From Haplomitrium mnioides (taxonomy: Eukaryota > Marchantiophyta > Haplomitriopsida > Calobryales), in NCBI GenBank assembly GCA_049999725.1, contig JBNGIS010007632.1:200267-264266 (forward strand): a stretch of 64,000 nucleotides of DNA, read 5' to 3'. Positions 32,526 through 43,617 of the stretch are shown here, piece after piece. The notes under the pieces are model-generated. The model saw only the letters and a list, made by a program, of their open reading frames with translations, did no database searches and was not told the origin of the DNA. Made by a program: the position numbers and the translations under genes. The number at the start of each line of letters is the position of its first letter. Position 1 is the first letter of the stretch.

Positions 32526-33085
32526 GAGCAATTAGAACTAGGATCATACAAGTATATGTTGTTCCGACCCTAGGACAACACTGTCAAGGGGGAGTCAAGT
32601 CCCTTGAAATAGTCATGTGACTATGGGGTCATTGCATTCAGTTCCTGAACTCTGTTTTATTGTGTAAGAAACATTCAAGACTAGAAGTAGGCATGATCTC
32701 TAATTGTTCAGACCTTGGGACAACCTTGAGAGGGTGAGTCAAGTTCCTTGTCATTGTTCCGTGACACAAGGGCCATTACATTCTGCTCCTGAAGTGTATG
32801 CAAAGTGGTTGAGCCTAGATTTGGGACCCCTGAATTACATTGAAGATTACCACAAAGATACTTGGGTTTATGTGCATGTGTACTCTGGCATTGTGGGTGA
32901 ATGAGTAGATTGGCTGCTGATGTGAATGTTAAGGTGAGGAAAGGGCTTGAAAGGTAAAGAGAAATTCCTTAAAGCCTCAAAGTGATAACAGGATAGGAGC
33001 CATATCACAAAAGAACCTTATTCCCTTGTTTTTGTCCTCCCCTTCCTTCCAAGGGTTAAGGCCTGAAGGAGAGAGTGACACCGAA

Positions 33086-34122
33086 GTTGACCGCGGACTG
33101 CTCCAAAGTTGACCATTTTTCAAAGTTGTGTCATCTGTTGTCGTTTTCCAAGTGGAAGTCAAACCGTCGCATTTGACCGCTTGGTTTCGAAGTTGGCCGC
33201 TTTCTAAAGTTTCTCGCGGACTGATCTAAAGTTGCTACCCTTCCAAAGTTGACCGCGAACTGCTCCGAAGGGCGCCATCCACCACCGTCTTCAAAGGAGA
33301 AGTTGGACTGCCATTGAGAACCTTGGTTCCAAAGTTGACCGCGGGATGGGTCCAAAGTATTTCGCGGATTGGGAGTCTGAAGATAACCGTAGAACCATTG
33401 AGTCTGAAGTTGACTTGTTTTGGAAGAGCACTGTTCGTCGCTATTTTCCAAGTGGAAGTTGGATCGCTGCTCTGACTTGGGTTCCGAAGTTGACTTGACT
33501 TGAAGGGACCCTGTCCACGCATTCCTTCGGAAGAGATCATGACCTCCCCCTCTTCCGATGTTATCTTCTAAACGTCCGCCAAGCCATTTTTTAGAAGGCT
33601 GAAATGGATTCGGATCCGGGTGAAGCCCATCAATGTCAAGGGAAATGAAGCATCCCTTGATCCCTAGTGTCGTTGCTGCCTCACGCGAGTCATTGCCTTC
33701 GCCCTTCTGCTTCCAATTGTTGCACCTAGGCGCCTTCTATCTCCCCTGCCACTGCTTCGACTGTCGTCCTGAAAGTTTCAATCCAGCCCCTTGCCTTACC
33801 TGCAGCCCTGCCCTTCTGTTGTTGAATCTTTGATTAATGTCCTACTCTCCTGACCTTCTTCATCTGGACCCGCATCTTCCTCTTCTGATGTCACTCTTCC
33901 TCCTCCCTCCTTGTTCAGTACCTTTGGCGAGCCTCCCTTCCTCCCTTATCACGGTCCTACTTCTGCTCTTCGGATTGGATAGTCTAGGCGACCCACTCTT
34001 ACTTGCTGATATTAGTTATTCTGATGCTTCTGAAGTACCTTAACACATAAGAGTGGAGAAATGTTTTAATGTTTTTCCAATTTATAGGAATCTTTGTTAG
34101 CACCTCATGTCACCGGCTGATA
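33086..34122 (-). repeat. LTR A continued (5' part of the LTR)
   Basis: Resumes LTR A after LTR B. Tandem CCGAAGT-type repeats run to 33540; then comes a pyrimidine-rich region, and from 33970 a segment that matches 44700-44855 and, reversed, 29985-30150. Plus-strand frames here (33633-34043) are not conserved between LTR copies and are not genes. Confidence 0.75.
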
Positions 34123-34318
34123 TAACTCCCATTTTAAGTGTGCAGTGTCCCCACAAACACCTTCTTCCGTTTTGCTCTGCTGGTTGCCTCCTCTCATAAG
34201 GCCACTGTCTTGCGTGATACAAAATTGACAAAGCAAAAATACAATCTCTCAACACACTCACACCCTCACCCTTGCCGAACTCGTATTCAAAAATTTAATT
34301 TTATTATTATTATTATTT
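34123..34318 (-). other. X polypurine tract and 3' non-coding sequence
   Basis: The minus strand reads AAAATGGGAGTTA directly against the LTR, the expected plus-strand primer. A (TTA)n tract lies at about 34297-34317. No gene. Confidence 0.6.
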
Positions 34319-35400
34319 TCAATGGGTCGACCCTGGACCGCCTCCATCTTCCTCCTTGTTAACATACCTTTTGAGGCAATCATAATGTTCCTGATTTGCG
34401 AATCGTTGCCCCTCTAATGTCTCCAGCTCGACGAACCCATTTCGATGTAGCCTCCATAAAACAAAGGGTCCCACCCACATTGTGTGTAATTTTCTTGGGA
34501 AGTGTACAAACCGACTGTCGTATAGTAGCACTTGGTCTTCATCACAAATATCCGTCACTTTGAGGCCCTTGTCGTGTTGCTTCTTCCGCAATTTATGGTG
34601 GTGTTCCAATCGCCCCTAGGCTTGCTCCCTTGTCTCCTCCAAACTCTCCAGTTGATACAACCTTTCCCTCTTGCTCTAATCCTTTGCCATTCTCTCTTCC
34701 TCCAACAGCCTTTGGGTTGGCACTTTGTACTCTACTGGTACCATGGCATGTTGTCTGAACACTAGGAAATAAAGACACTGGCCGGTGGTGGTCTTATAGG
34801 CCACGTTATAGGCATGTGTTGCTGTGAGCAACTTGAAGTCCCAGTCAGCCTTGTTTGCTGCCACTGTCTTGCTAAGGATCTTGCCCATGATCTCGTTCGC
34901 CCTCTCTATCAGCCTGTTTACCTTTGGATGATATGCTGTGGTGCGGTGGTGCTTGATCAGGTATCTTGATATCAGGTCCTTGATCACTTGATTGATGAAA
35001 TCTGTGCCCTCGTCACTCACGAGCTTTAGTGGTAGCCCAAATCTGCAAAACATTTGCTCATACAAGAAAGCAATCACCATTTTTGCATCGTCCTTTCGGG
35101 TGGCTCTGGCCTCAACCCACTTTGTGGCATAATCAATGCCCAACATAATGTACCTGTTTCCCCTTCAAGTTAATGGTGCAATTGGCCCGATGAAATCTAT
35201 GCCCCATTTTTCAAATGGTGCTAGTGGAATAATTGGAACCAATGGGTGATGCTCGTTGGTTGCTGGTTTTCACGTTCTTTGACAAGCATCGCATCTCTTC
35301 ACACAGAAGTGCATATCTTTGAGTAGCGTTGGCCACAAGTATCCTGCATCTAGGACTTTTCTTACCGTGGCATCCGCTATGAAGTGGCCTCCACTTCTTC
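34319..35400 (-). pseudogene. X integrase
   Basis: In coding order: zinc-binding N-domain (about 35270-35400, VRKVLDAGYLWPTLLKD and CVKRCDACQ), catalytic core from LGIDYATKWVEARAT (35146) with SDEGTDF and TAYHPKVNRLIERANEIMG, and a C-terminal domain (34319-34609, VLLYDSRFVHFPRKLHTMWV and FVELETLEGQRF). The core D and E are present, though the usual SDNG reads SDEG. Stops lie near 35165, 35279 and 34672. The C-terminal domain has no chromodomain. It is homologous to the M-module integrase relics. Confidence 0.88.
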
Positions 35401-36195
35401 TCCGTGCATAGCTTGCATTACCACTATGGCCTGGTCTCACTCCAGGCACCTTATGATCATGCCATCATGGCCCTGCTTATGCAACACTCCCTTCACCAAA
35501 AGATATGGTTTCATCAGAGGAACACTGCAGCTTCTTCTTTGCTGCTTCCCTTCAGAATTTGTGTTGATTGGAGAAATTCAATTATGTTGGCATAATCCAT
35601 GGGCTTTCCACCTCTCACCTGGAACAGCTCTTCATCCGAGAAAGCATCACCTCCTCCTTGTTGATTGGTCCAGCCACCCGGGAGAAGAAATCGACATTGC
35701 TGTGTTTTTTCCCAAGTTTGATCCGTCTTTTAAAATCAAACTCTTGTAACAGAAGCACCCACCTTGCAATCCGACCTGTCACATTAAGCTTATTCACCAG
35801 ATACTTTAGAGCATTGTGATCTGTGTGAAAGATCACCATATAATGTAGAAGGTAATGCCTGAATTTTTTCAATGCATAGATGATCCCCAAAGCCTCTCTG
35901 CCAGTGGCAGAGTAATTCTTCTTAGCAAGTACGAGCAACTTGCTTGCAAAGTAGATGGGATGGTCCCTGCCCTTCTCATTGGTCTGACTCAGCACCGCTC
36001 CTATATAGAATCAGGAGACATCGATCATAATATGGAATTCCTTCCCTCAGCTGGGTGGTATGAGTATGGGGGCACTTGCGAGCTGCTTCTTTAGCTCATT
36101 GAAGTTGGCTAGTCTCTTAGGGGTGGCTTCAAAGGAACTGCCCCCTTTTTTCATCTCAACGAGGGGTAAGGCTACCAGAGCAAATCGATTGATGA
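35401..36195 (-). pseudogene. X RNase H and linker
   Basis: RNase H motifs: HPIYFASKLLVLAKKNYSAT, EALGIIYALKKFRHYLL and FHTDHNALKYLVNK, followed by WVLLLQEFDFKRRI and HSNVDFFSR (usually NVADALSR). The region 36000-36195 holds the start of this domain in broken frame. The role would be to remove RNA from the RNA/DNA hybrid during element replication. Confidence 0.85.
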
Positions 36196-37080
36196 ATCTC
36201 TAGTAGTAGCCTACACATCCCAAAAAGCCTTGTACCTCTTTCACGGTGGTGGGGAATGACACCTTCATCCAAATTCTGATTTTCTCCATGTCCACTTCAA
36301 TGCCTCTACCAAAAATCTTGTGCCCGAAGAATATCCCCTCTTTCACTCTGAAGAAGCACTTTCCTATATGCAACCTCAGCCCTGTTTCTCGACAGCGTTG
36401 GAAGGTGAGCCTCACATCCCGCTCATGGTTGCAAAGCTTCCTATATACCACAAAGTCATCGATGAAGATCTCCAAAAATTTTCTCAAGTAATTGTGGAAG
36501 ATGTTCATCATCATCCGCTAAAAGGTTCCGGGTGCATTGTAGAGTCCAAAAGGCATCCTTCGGAAGATGAACACCCCCCATTCCGTGGTGAATGCCATCT
36601 TCAATTGATCCTCCACCTAGATCTAGATCTGATTGTATCCTAAATATCTATCCAGGAAGTTGTAGACTTCTTGCCTCGCAACCAAATCCAACACCCCATC
36701 TGTGAATGGCAATGGGTAGTGGTCCTTCTTGGTTGCATCATTCCACTTCAGGAAATCCTAGCACACCCTGATCTTTTGCTCTCCATCTTGCTCGATCTTC
36801 TTGGGCACCACTACTAGAGGAGACAGCCATTCGCTAGTCAAAACAGGGTAAATGAAATCTGCCTCCAGCAATTTATCGATTTCTTCCTTTACCAGCAGGG
36901 AGAATCGGGGGTTCATCCGGTACTGGTGTTGTCTCACTAGGATCGCCGCGGGTTCAAGGTCAATTTAATGTTCTCCCAACTCCTTGAGGACTTCCTTCAA
37001 GTCCATATGACTCCAAGCAAAGGCATCATTGAACTTGGTAAAGAGGTTGGTGAATGCTCACTTTGTTGCTTCGGGTTAAT
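36196..37080 (-). pseudogene. X reverse transcriptase
   Basis: From the 5' side: NDAFAWSHMDL, RMNPRFSLLVKEEIDKLLEA, SEWLSPLVVVPKK, KDHYPLPF, MPFGLYNAPGTF, then the catalytic FIDDFVVY (Y-x-D-D type, aspartates intact) near 36470 and GIFFGHKIFGRGIEVD, VQGFLGCVGYY. At least four stops (for example near 36510 and 36610) break the frame. Confidence 0.88.
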
Positions 37081-37397
37081 TAGAGCTAATATGGAACTTT
37101 CGTCCCTCTTTGACAACCATTTGTTTGTGTTGTGACTTACGCACGACTCCCACCTCATTGCTCCATTGTGAACTGCCTTCCTATATTAAGGTTGCTAGTC
37201 GTAGCCTCCTTCCACCCAGGGAGTCGCTTCAGACTTCTCAGGTTCTTCCTCTTGCATCCAATGAGGCACTTCAGACCTCTCTTTTCTTCCGGCCTCAATA
37301 TCCTCATCCCTTACAAGATATTCGGTGGGTCTCCTTAGGCTATGCTTGTCTTTGTGCACTCTGCGAGCTCTATTTGGTTAACAGTCACCACTCATTT
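37081..37397 (-). pseudogene. X linker upstream of RT
   Basis: Minus-strand reading includes YLVRDEDIEAGRKERSEVPH, a hydrophilic linker typical between protease and RT in this group. It ends where a foreign LTR begins at 37398. Confidence 0.5.
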
Positions 37398-37861
37398 TGT
37401 AAAAGAATCTTAAAGACCAAATCCAAATGAGTAAGAACTCATGGTGAACTCTAATAGAGTTCTTCAACCAAAAGCAACTCAAGGTCTAAGCTAAGACCAA
37501 GAGTGCAAGCAAAAGTCAAGCAACCAAAGAACCCAAGTGATTCGAGAGGGATTCCAGAATGAGGAGTGGGGCTAAGAAGCCCTTTTATTTATACAAGAGA
37601 AGAGGGTGTCCTTCCTCATTCTTCACTTATAAGTCACTTCTAATTTCAGTCCTAAAGTTGACTCTCTACTAAAAGTGACTTCAAAGACAAGTAATCAAAT
37701 CTTAACCCTAAAAGTGACTCACTTGGGTTATTTGGTTGCTTGGCTTTTGCTTGCACTCTTAGTCTTAGCTTAGACCTTGAGTTGCTTTTGGTTGAAGAAC
37801 TCTATTAGAGTTCACCATGAGTTCTTACTCATTTGGATTTGGTCTTTAAGATTCTTTTACA
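37398..37861. repeat. Inverted pair of G-type LTR pieces
   Basis: A minus-oriented LTR piece begins TGTAAAAGAATC at 37398 and runs to about 37720; a plus-oriented end of the same LTR runs from about 37722 to 37861 (…TCTTTTACA). The first and last 140 bp are near-perfect reverse complements, leaving a loop of about 185 bp. The left piece lacks the far end of the LTR, and the right piece has only its last third. Confidence 0.85.
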
Positions 37862-37862
37862 T

Positions 37863-37874
37863 TGGTATTAGAGC
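37863..37874 (+). other. Primer binding site of the plus-strand G relic
   Basis: TGGTATTAGAGC, one mismatch from the plant tRNA-iMet site, one base after the LTR end TTTTACA. Confidence 0.85.
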
Positions 37875-37893
37875 TACGGTTCTTCTTGACTAC

Positions 37894-38755
37894 ATGGAGA
37901 GTCAAGAGGAGGTGATTCAAGCAATGGAACAACGACTTGAACATCTTTCACGTCTTTTGAAAATAGGAATTAAAGAAAGAGCAATGTTTCAAGAAGAAGA
38001 GAATTATGGGCGATTTCCAACGCCAAAAGCATATGATGGAAAGGTGACTTGTGGTGCTTGTGAGAACTTCATTTTTGATTGTGAACAATATTTTAAAGCT
38101 ACAAACATTAGAGAGGATAGTCAGCGAATTCTATTTGCAGCAAGCCAATTAGAAAGGAGTTGCAAAGACTTGGTGGAGATATCAAGTAGAACAAGCACAA
38201 CGTGGATTTGTTGCTCCTATTGTTTCTTAGTATGAGTTCAAAGAAGAGGTGATTTCAAGATTTAGGGTTGTACATGCTCCAAAAGTAGCAAGGGATCGAT
38301 TAGCCGAATTGAAGCAACTTGGTACAGTAAGAAGTTATGTGACACATTTTCAAGATACAATTATGCAAATTCCTGATATAAGAGAAGAAGAGGCATTAGA
38401 CCGCTTTATTCATGGATTGAAGCCTCACACGAGAATAGAAGTCACTATGAGAGAGCCTACTCAATTAGAAGAAGCAATGCGTATGGCAGAGCGGCATTAC
38501 TCAATACTCACGGCTTCATAAGTTAGATCTCGTCCTCAACCATTCAGACAACGTTCTCAAAACCTTGCGAGCTCTAATGGAATTAAAATTTCGACAAGCA
38601 TTCGAGGTACCTTGTTCCATCTTGATGGTATGATTGAGGAGCACTCTTGTAGGATGTTGGTCGACAGTGGGAGTTCTGAAAATTTTATGTCACTACGTTT
38701 TGCTAAGATAATCAAAGCAAAATATAGGCCTATCAAGGGAAGTGTTGTGAATATG
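37894..38755 (+). pseudogene. Plus-strand G-type gag and protease start
   Basis: ATG 37894 (MESQEEVIQAMEQRLEHL). The gag is about 200 residues with the AYDGKVTCGACENFIFDCEQ region. A shift lies near 38152, and 38249-38521 reads SRFRVVHAPKVARDRLAELK and MREPTQLEEAMRMAERHYS. After a short gap, a protease follows with the intact active site MLVDSGSSENFMS near 38655. It is cut at 38755 by the G1 LTR, just before the motif MADGQ seen in relatives. It is closest to the gag at 54665-55330. Confidence 0.88.
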
Positions 38756-39184
38756 TGTAAAAGAACTCAAAGACCGAATTCCAAGTAAGTAATAATTCAA
38801 GAAAACTCTAAAAGAGTTACACAACTCAAAACCAATAAGCAAACTAAAGCCAAGAATATAAGACAAAGTTAAGCAACCAAAGAACCCAAATGATTCGAGA
38901 GGAACTCCAGAATGAGAAGTGGGGCTAAGAAGACCTTCTATTAATACAAGAGAAGAGAGTGTCATCCCTCTTTCTTCACTTACAAGTCACTTCTCATTTC
39001 AGCCCTAAAGGTGACTCACTACCAAAAGTGACTTCGAATGCAAGAAATCTAAAAGTGACTCTCCACCAAAAGTGACTTCAAAAGCAAGTAATCCAATCTT
39101 AACCTAAAAGTGACTCACTATCACTTCCTTCAGTCCTCTCTATTTTCTTATAAATAGCACAACCTTATGCTTGTACTATTTTAT
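38756..39184 (-). repeat. G1 3' LTR
   Basis: 429 bp beginning TGTAAAAGAACTC on the plus strand. It contains the U3 repeat with AAAAGTGACT cores and a TATA-like segment (TATAAATAG class) on the minus strand. Same subfamily as 48017-48456 and 57579-58006. Confidence 0.9.
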
Positions 39185-39229
39185 AATCCCTGTCGTCTAG
39201 TCGATGACGTCCTCGTCATTGCCGCAACT

Positions 39230-40255
39230 TTAAAAAATTTTAATAGCTTCTTGAGCATTCTCAAGATTTGAAGAAGGTTCCCAAGTAGCATCATGAAATG
39301 GATAGCCTTTCCACAAAACCTTGTATTGAACTTGTGGATGCTGCCTACGCTTGATAACTCTTTTTGCCAAAATGTGGTTTACTTCAAATTCTTCATGATC
39401 ATCAAGAACAATGGCTAGAGGAGGAAGTTGAACACGATTTGGAAAAGAAGATGGACTAGGAACAAAAGGCTTAAGGTTAGACACATGGAACACAGGATGA
39501 ATCTTCATATGAAGAGGAAGATCAAGTTTATAAGCAACAAGAGAAATAACCTGAGAAATAGAGAAATGACCAATCCAAGCATGAGATAACTTACGAACTT
39601 GAGTATCTAAAGACAATTTTAGATCATGAGTGGATAACATAACTTGGTCACCTAAAACATAAGAGCAATTATGACGACGGCTATTGACATATTGTTTTTG
39701 CCGATTTTGAGCAACAGTAAGATGGTTGCGAGCATCTTGCAAGGAAGAAGATAAATAAGACAAAAAAGTAGAAATACTTGGAACATTAGAAGAAGTAGGA
39801 GAAAGCAAACCATCAGGAACAAGAGGATGCTGACCCGAATTAAGAAAGAAAGGAGAAAACCTAGTACTTGCTTGTTTGGAGTTGTTGTAAGCAAACTCCA
39901 TAGCCGGAAAGAAACTATCCCAATCGGTGTGATGAACATTGATGAACGCACGAAGCATGTCCTCCATAGTGCAATTAACATGCGCAGTTTGCCCATTTGT
40001 TTGCAGATGATAAGTAGTAAACATAGAAAATTTGGTTCCTAGAAGCTTGAATAACTCTCTCCAAAACTTTTCAATGAAACGCGGATCCCGATAAGATATT
40101 AACACCTTGGGCATTCCGTGATGGCGAAAAACAGTATCAAAGTAAATTTCTGCCAATTGTGGAGCATCGATTGTATCCACCATTGGCGCTAAATGAATCT
40201 TCTTACTCAACTTGTCCACAAACACCACGAGGCGTAGTTGGAAGTGAAGTGACAA
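39230..40255 (-). pseudogene. G1 integrase core and chromodomain
   Basis: 341 codons open. Core: VFVDKLSKKIHLAP, the second catalytic Asp in SYRDPRF (usually SDRDPRF) and the QTNGQTAHVN region in place of TDGQTERVN. Then come the GDQVMLST motif, a DNA-binding tail and a chromodomain (EVNHILAKRVIKRR, VQYKVLWKGYPFHDATWEP) ending at 39230. The chromodomain keeps its aromatic residues Tyr/Trp, which in relatives bind methylated histone H3. The start of the core is in another frame upstream. Insertion activity is unlikely. Confidence 0.9.
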
Positions 40256-40310
40256 GATCCAAACTTACATGTTCCCAACGAGCAGTAGGAATTGGTAACG
40301 ATTGAAGAAG

Positions 40311-40988
40311 TCATGTTGGTTTTTGATTCGAAGCTTTGTTTCGTTGACAACTTTCACACGAACGAACAAAACCACGAACATCTCTAGCCAAGTTAGGCCA
40401 ACACCAAGTTCGTTGAAGCAACTCTGTAGTTTTATCTACTCCAAGATGCCCAGAGATAGGAATGTCATGCGCTTCTTGTAAACAAGCCATTCGAAGCGTA
40501 TCATCTTGTGGAACATATATTTGATGGCCTCGATAGAGAATACCATCTTGAATGGAGAAAGAAGGATACTCACTATCCTTGACGGCCAATCGTACTCGAA
40601 CAAAACTTAAGAAAGCATCTTCTTGTAGTTTTTGACGATAACTCCCACTAGTTGACTCACCTAAATATAACATACTAATGTTGCTCACCTCTATTGTATT
40701 CACTCGATGATCCGGCCTTCGTGACAGTGCAACTGGAATGGTGTGGAACCTTCTTGGCTTGTACTCTAGCTTGATATCAAAGAGTTGCAATTGATCTTCC
40801 CATCGGTGATGGCGACTTGTCATATTTTCCAAATGGATTGGTTGTAACAATGGTTTGTGATCTGTGCGGATAACTACATGTCTTCCCAAAAGATAATGCC
40901 TCCATACTTTTGTAGTATAAACCAGTGCCAATTGCTCTCGATCTCTTGTAGAATAGTTTCTTTCCACCGCATTCAACCGGCGTGACAT
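40311..40988 (-). pseudogene. G1 RNase H end and integrase zinc domain
   Basis: 225 codons: RNase H end with AVERNYSTRDREQLALVY, WRHYLLGRHVVIRTDHKPL and DQLQLFDIKLEYKP, then the HHCC integrase N-domain HDIPISGHLGVDKTTELLQR and CESCQRNKAS. The zinc ligands are present. Confidence 0.9.
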
Positions 40989-41032
40989 TAAGGCAATTGG
41001 ATGAAGCCCATCCTCAAACTCTTGTTGTAAAA

Positions 41033-42125
41033 CTACTCCAATAACAAAATTAGAAGATCAAAATCAACTATACAACGTGCCTTTGGATCATAGGGCTGTA
41101 GAATAGGACGAGAAGAGACTTCATTCTTGAGCTGTTGAAATGCCGCTTGCTCTTTGGCGGTCCATTGAAACTTGACCTCCTTGCCTAGCAGATTAGTAAG
41201 TGGTTTAGCAATATGTGCATAACAATGGATGAATCGTCGATAGAAGCTTGCCAATCCACTCAGTAATAGCCTTGATTTTCTCTTCTTCCATCTTTATACC
41301 ATCCGCCGATACCTTGTGCCCCAAGTAAGTAACCTCTTGCTTCCAAAATTTGCACTTGGATCGCTTACAATAAAACTTCCAATTGCGCAATCTTTGCAAA
41401 ACTTCTTTCAAATGATTGCGATGCTCATCTTCAGTTTTGCTAAAAATAAAAATGTTATCAAAGAATACCAAAATTGACTTATCCAATAACCCATCAAAAA
41501 TTCGATGCATTTGATCCATGAATATAGCCGGAGCATTAGTGAGACCAAATATAAGGACCTTCCACTCAAAATTTCCATACCTTGTATGAAAAGTTGTCTT
41601 TGTCACATAACTTGGCTTGATGGGAATTCGCCAATAACCACTTCGAAGATCAAGCTTCGAAAGGAACCGCGCACCACTAAGTTGATCCAACAAATCATCA
41701 ATATGCGGTAAAGGATAAGCATTCTTGACGGTTTGCTTGTTTAAACCATGATAATCAGTACAAAGACGAAATCCACCATCTTTCTTTGGTACAAAGAATA
41801 CCAGTGCTCTCCAAGACGAAGTACTATGTTGAATGAAATCCTTCTCAAGAAGATCCGTCAAAGTCTTGCAAAGATATTCCAATTCTTGTGGCGATAACCT
41901 ATATATAGGTCGATTATATAGAATACTTTCTCGTATCAACTCTATCGGAAAGGGCATTCCACGATCATCTCGTAACCCCTTTGGAAAATCATCCGGAAAC
42001 ACATCTGAAAACTCCTTCAAGACATCATCAATCATTGAGGTTGGTATAGATTTCCCTCCCTCATTATTCAAGTCCACAATAGGTTTGATCCATACAGCAA
42101 AGACGGGCAACTCTTTCTCCATCAA
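41033..42125 (-). pseudogene. G1 reverse transcriptase
   Basis: 306-codon frame 41205-42125 plus overlap 41033-41254. It shows [54 protein letters not shown] and FGLTNAPAIFMDQMHRIF. The catalytic box reads FFDNIFIFS, so the second aspartate of Y-x-D-D is replaced by Asn and activity is lost. A deletion or shift lies near 41250, since the connection to RNase H is out of frame. Confidence 0.92.
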
Positions 42126-42281
42126 ATCATTATGCTAAACTTATTTGGGCTTCTTCACCAACGGTGCCAAACGCCTCAAAAGAAATTTTTTTCCTTGTAA
42201 AGTAACTTGAATTTGCCATTTTGCCCAATCAACTTGAGCATACCGATCTTCAAGCCAAGGCAAACCCAAAATAATGTAATA

Positions 42282-42640
42282 CTATACGGGTGCAATAACA
42301 ATATCCATAGATTCCTCATAATCTTTGCCAATCTTTAGAAGAAATGGCTTGTGAGAATGGAATACCTCATGTTTTTTGCCATCGGCCATAGTCACAAAAC
42401 TTTCGTTGATCGACGAAGTCGTAGCTTTGATTTTCTTTACAAAACGTAGTGACATGAAATTTTCAGAACTTCCACAATCTACCAACATTCTACAAGAATG
42501 CTCATCAACCATACCATCTAGATAAAACAAGGAACTTCTAATTCTTGTCGAGCTTTTCATTCCATTGGAACTAATTAAGCTCTCAGTAAACCGCTCGACT
42601 ATCTTTATTGAGGTCGGTCGTTTCCCTGATTTTCTTCTTC
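42282..42640 (-). pseudogene. G1 protease
   Basis: Retropepsin-like domain with FYLDGMVDEHSCRMLVDCGS: the active site D-S-G reads D-C-G. This is followed by ENFMSLRFVKKI and the FLLKIGKDYEESMDIVIAP segment, ending in a stop. The linker to RT (about 42126-42280) is in broken frame. Confidence 0.85.
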
Positions 42641-42670
42641 AATAGTTACCACTTGAACAAGAGCACATAG

Positions 42671-43504
42671 TCAACCTTGGCGATGTGGGCAATTTGCAAT
42701 CATATAACCAAGCTGTCGACAATAAAAACATCTTCCACTTTGGCGTAGACGCTCACGTTCTCTATTAGTGAGTGTCACTCTCTGTGTCGCATCAATCTCT
42801 GTAGGTACAGCCTCATTTGCTGGCACACGAATATTTAGTAAAGTTTGTTGTGGACATGGACGTGGCCTAGCCTTGTTAGTCGCTAGTAGCGAGTCATATC
42901 TTTCTGCCATACTCATTGCTTCTTCTAGTTGAGAAAGTTCCCTCATTGTCACTTCCATTCTAGAGCGAGACTTCAATCCTCGAACAAAACAATCCAAAGC
43001 TTCTCCCTTGCCTATATTAGGAATTTGCATAATGATATTTTGAAATTGCGTGACATAGCTCCTTACCGTACCAAGTTGCTTCAATTCTGCCAAATGATCT
43101 CTTGCCACCTTTGAAGCATTCAAAACCCTAAATCTTAGATTTACCGCTTCTTTAAACTCTTTCCAAGAAGCAATTGGAGTGTCAAATCCACGTTGAGCTT
43201 GCTCAATTTGATATCTCCACCAAGTCTTTGCCACTCCTTCCAACTGACTTGCAACGAATAGAATCCTTCTACCATCCTCTTTTATATTGGTAGCGTCAAA
43301 ATATTGCTCACAATCGAACAACAAATTCTCAGATGCACCAAGAACCGTCTTGCCATCATAAGCCTTTGGCTTGGGAAACTGCACATGACTTTCTTCTTCT
43401 TGAAAATGTGCCCTATTCCCCATTTGCATTTGAACTTCTAGCAAGCAAGAAAGATGTTCAATTTGTTGTTGCATCGCTGACATCCTCCCTTCTTGATTCT
43501 CCAT
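42671..43504 (-). CDS. G1 gag
   Basis: 277 codons open from ATG 43504 (MENQEGRMSAMQQQIEHL). It begins with a heptad-rich helix, then the Retrotrans_gag domain (SQLEGVAKTWWRYQIEQAQRG, FRVLNASKVARDHLAELKQL, SYVTQFQNIIMQIP). Near the end lies a knuckle CFYCRQLGYMIANCP whose His is replaced by Tyr, so zinc binding is doubtful. It forms the particle shell in active relatives. This is the only full-length gag frame in the window. Confidence 0.85.
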   Translation of the reverse strand: MENQEGRMSAMQQQIEHLSCLLEVQMQMGNRAHFQEEESHVQFPKPKAYDGKTVLGASENLLFDCEQYFDATNIKEDGRRILFVASQLEGVAKTWWRYQIEQAQRGFDTPIASWKEFKEAVNLRFRVLNASKVARDHLAELKQLGTVRSYVTQFQNIIMQIPNIGKGEALDCFVRGLKSRSRMEVTMRELSQLEEAMSMAERYDSLLATNKARPRPCPQQTLLNIRVPANEAVPTEIDATQRVTLTNRERERLRQSGRCFYCRQLGYMIANCPHRQG

Positions 43505-43522
43505 TTCACTGAAAAGAAGATG

Positions 43523-43535
43523 GCTCTGATACTAA
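43523..43535 (-). other. G1 primer binding site
   Basis: The minus strand reads TTAGTATCAGAGCC, matching the tRNA-iMet site apart from the first bases, against the LTR start at 43536. Confidence 0.8.
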
Positions 43536-43617
43536 TGTAAAAGAACTCAAACAGAACTCAAAGACTGAATTTCAAGTAAGTAATAATTCAAGACAACTCT
43601 AAAAGAGTTACACAACT
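43536..43617 (-). repeat. G1 5' LTR fragment
   Basis: Only the end nearest the primer site (TGTAAAAGAACTC to ACACAACTC) remains; then the sequence changes to copia gag. Confidence 0.85.

Larger units (their letters stand above)
29980..33080 (+). mobile_element. Solo LTR B of the X family, inserted in LTR A
   Basis: 3101 bp with TG (TGTTAGCCACTGACATGG) at the start and CA (GAGAGAGTGACA) at the end. It is flanked by the perfect 5-bp target duplication CCGAA (29975-29979 and 33081-33085). It is oriented opposite to LTR A. No internal element sequence is present, so it is a solo LTR left by LTR-LTR recombination. Frames inside it (for example 31768-32163) are LTR repeats, not genes. Confidence 0.95.
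27971..34122 (-). repeat. X 3' LTR (LTR A), split by a solo LTR
   Basis: Left end TGTCATGCC at 27971; right end near GGCTGATA at 34122, followed by a polypurine tract (34125-34136). Removing the inserted LTR B and its 5-bp duplication leaves about 3.05 kb, matching the 3101 bp of B. Shared blocks in order include a (CA)n tract, R3, CCGAAGT-type repeats and the ACTCACTGATT promoter-distal part (33990-34120). Confidence 0.85.
38756..43617 (-). mobile_element. Ty3-gypsy chromovirus G1
   Basis: Minus-strand element with 3' LTR 38756-39184, pol 39230-42640, gag 42671-43504, primer site 43523-43535 and only the first 82 bp of the 5' LTR (43536-43617). A C-terminal chromodomain after the integrase places it among plant chromoviruses. 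The left flank is the plus-strand G protease relic, and the right flank is a copia gag, so the two flanks no longer match; DNA was lost on at least one side. Gag is an unbroken frame, but RT and others are damaged. Confidence 0.92.

Noticed and set aside
33633-34043. Leu/Pro-rich plus-strand frames
   Set aside because: They are antisense to LTR A; no conservation in other LTR copies.
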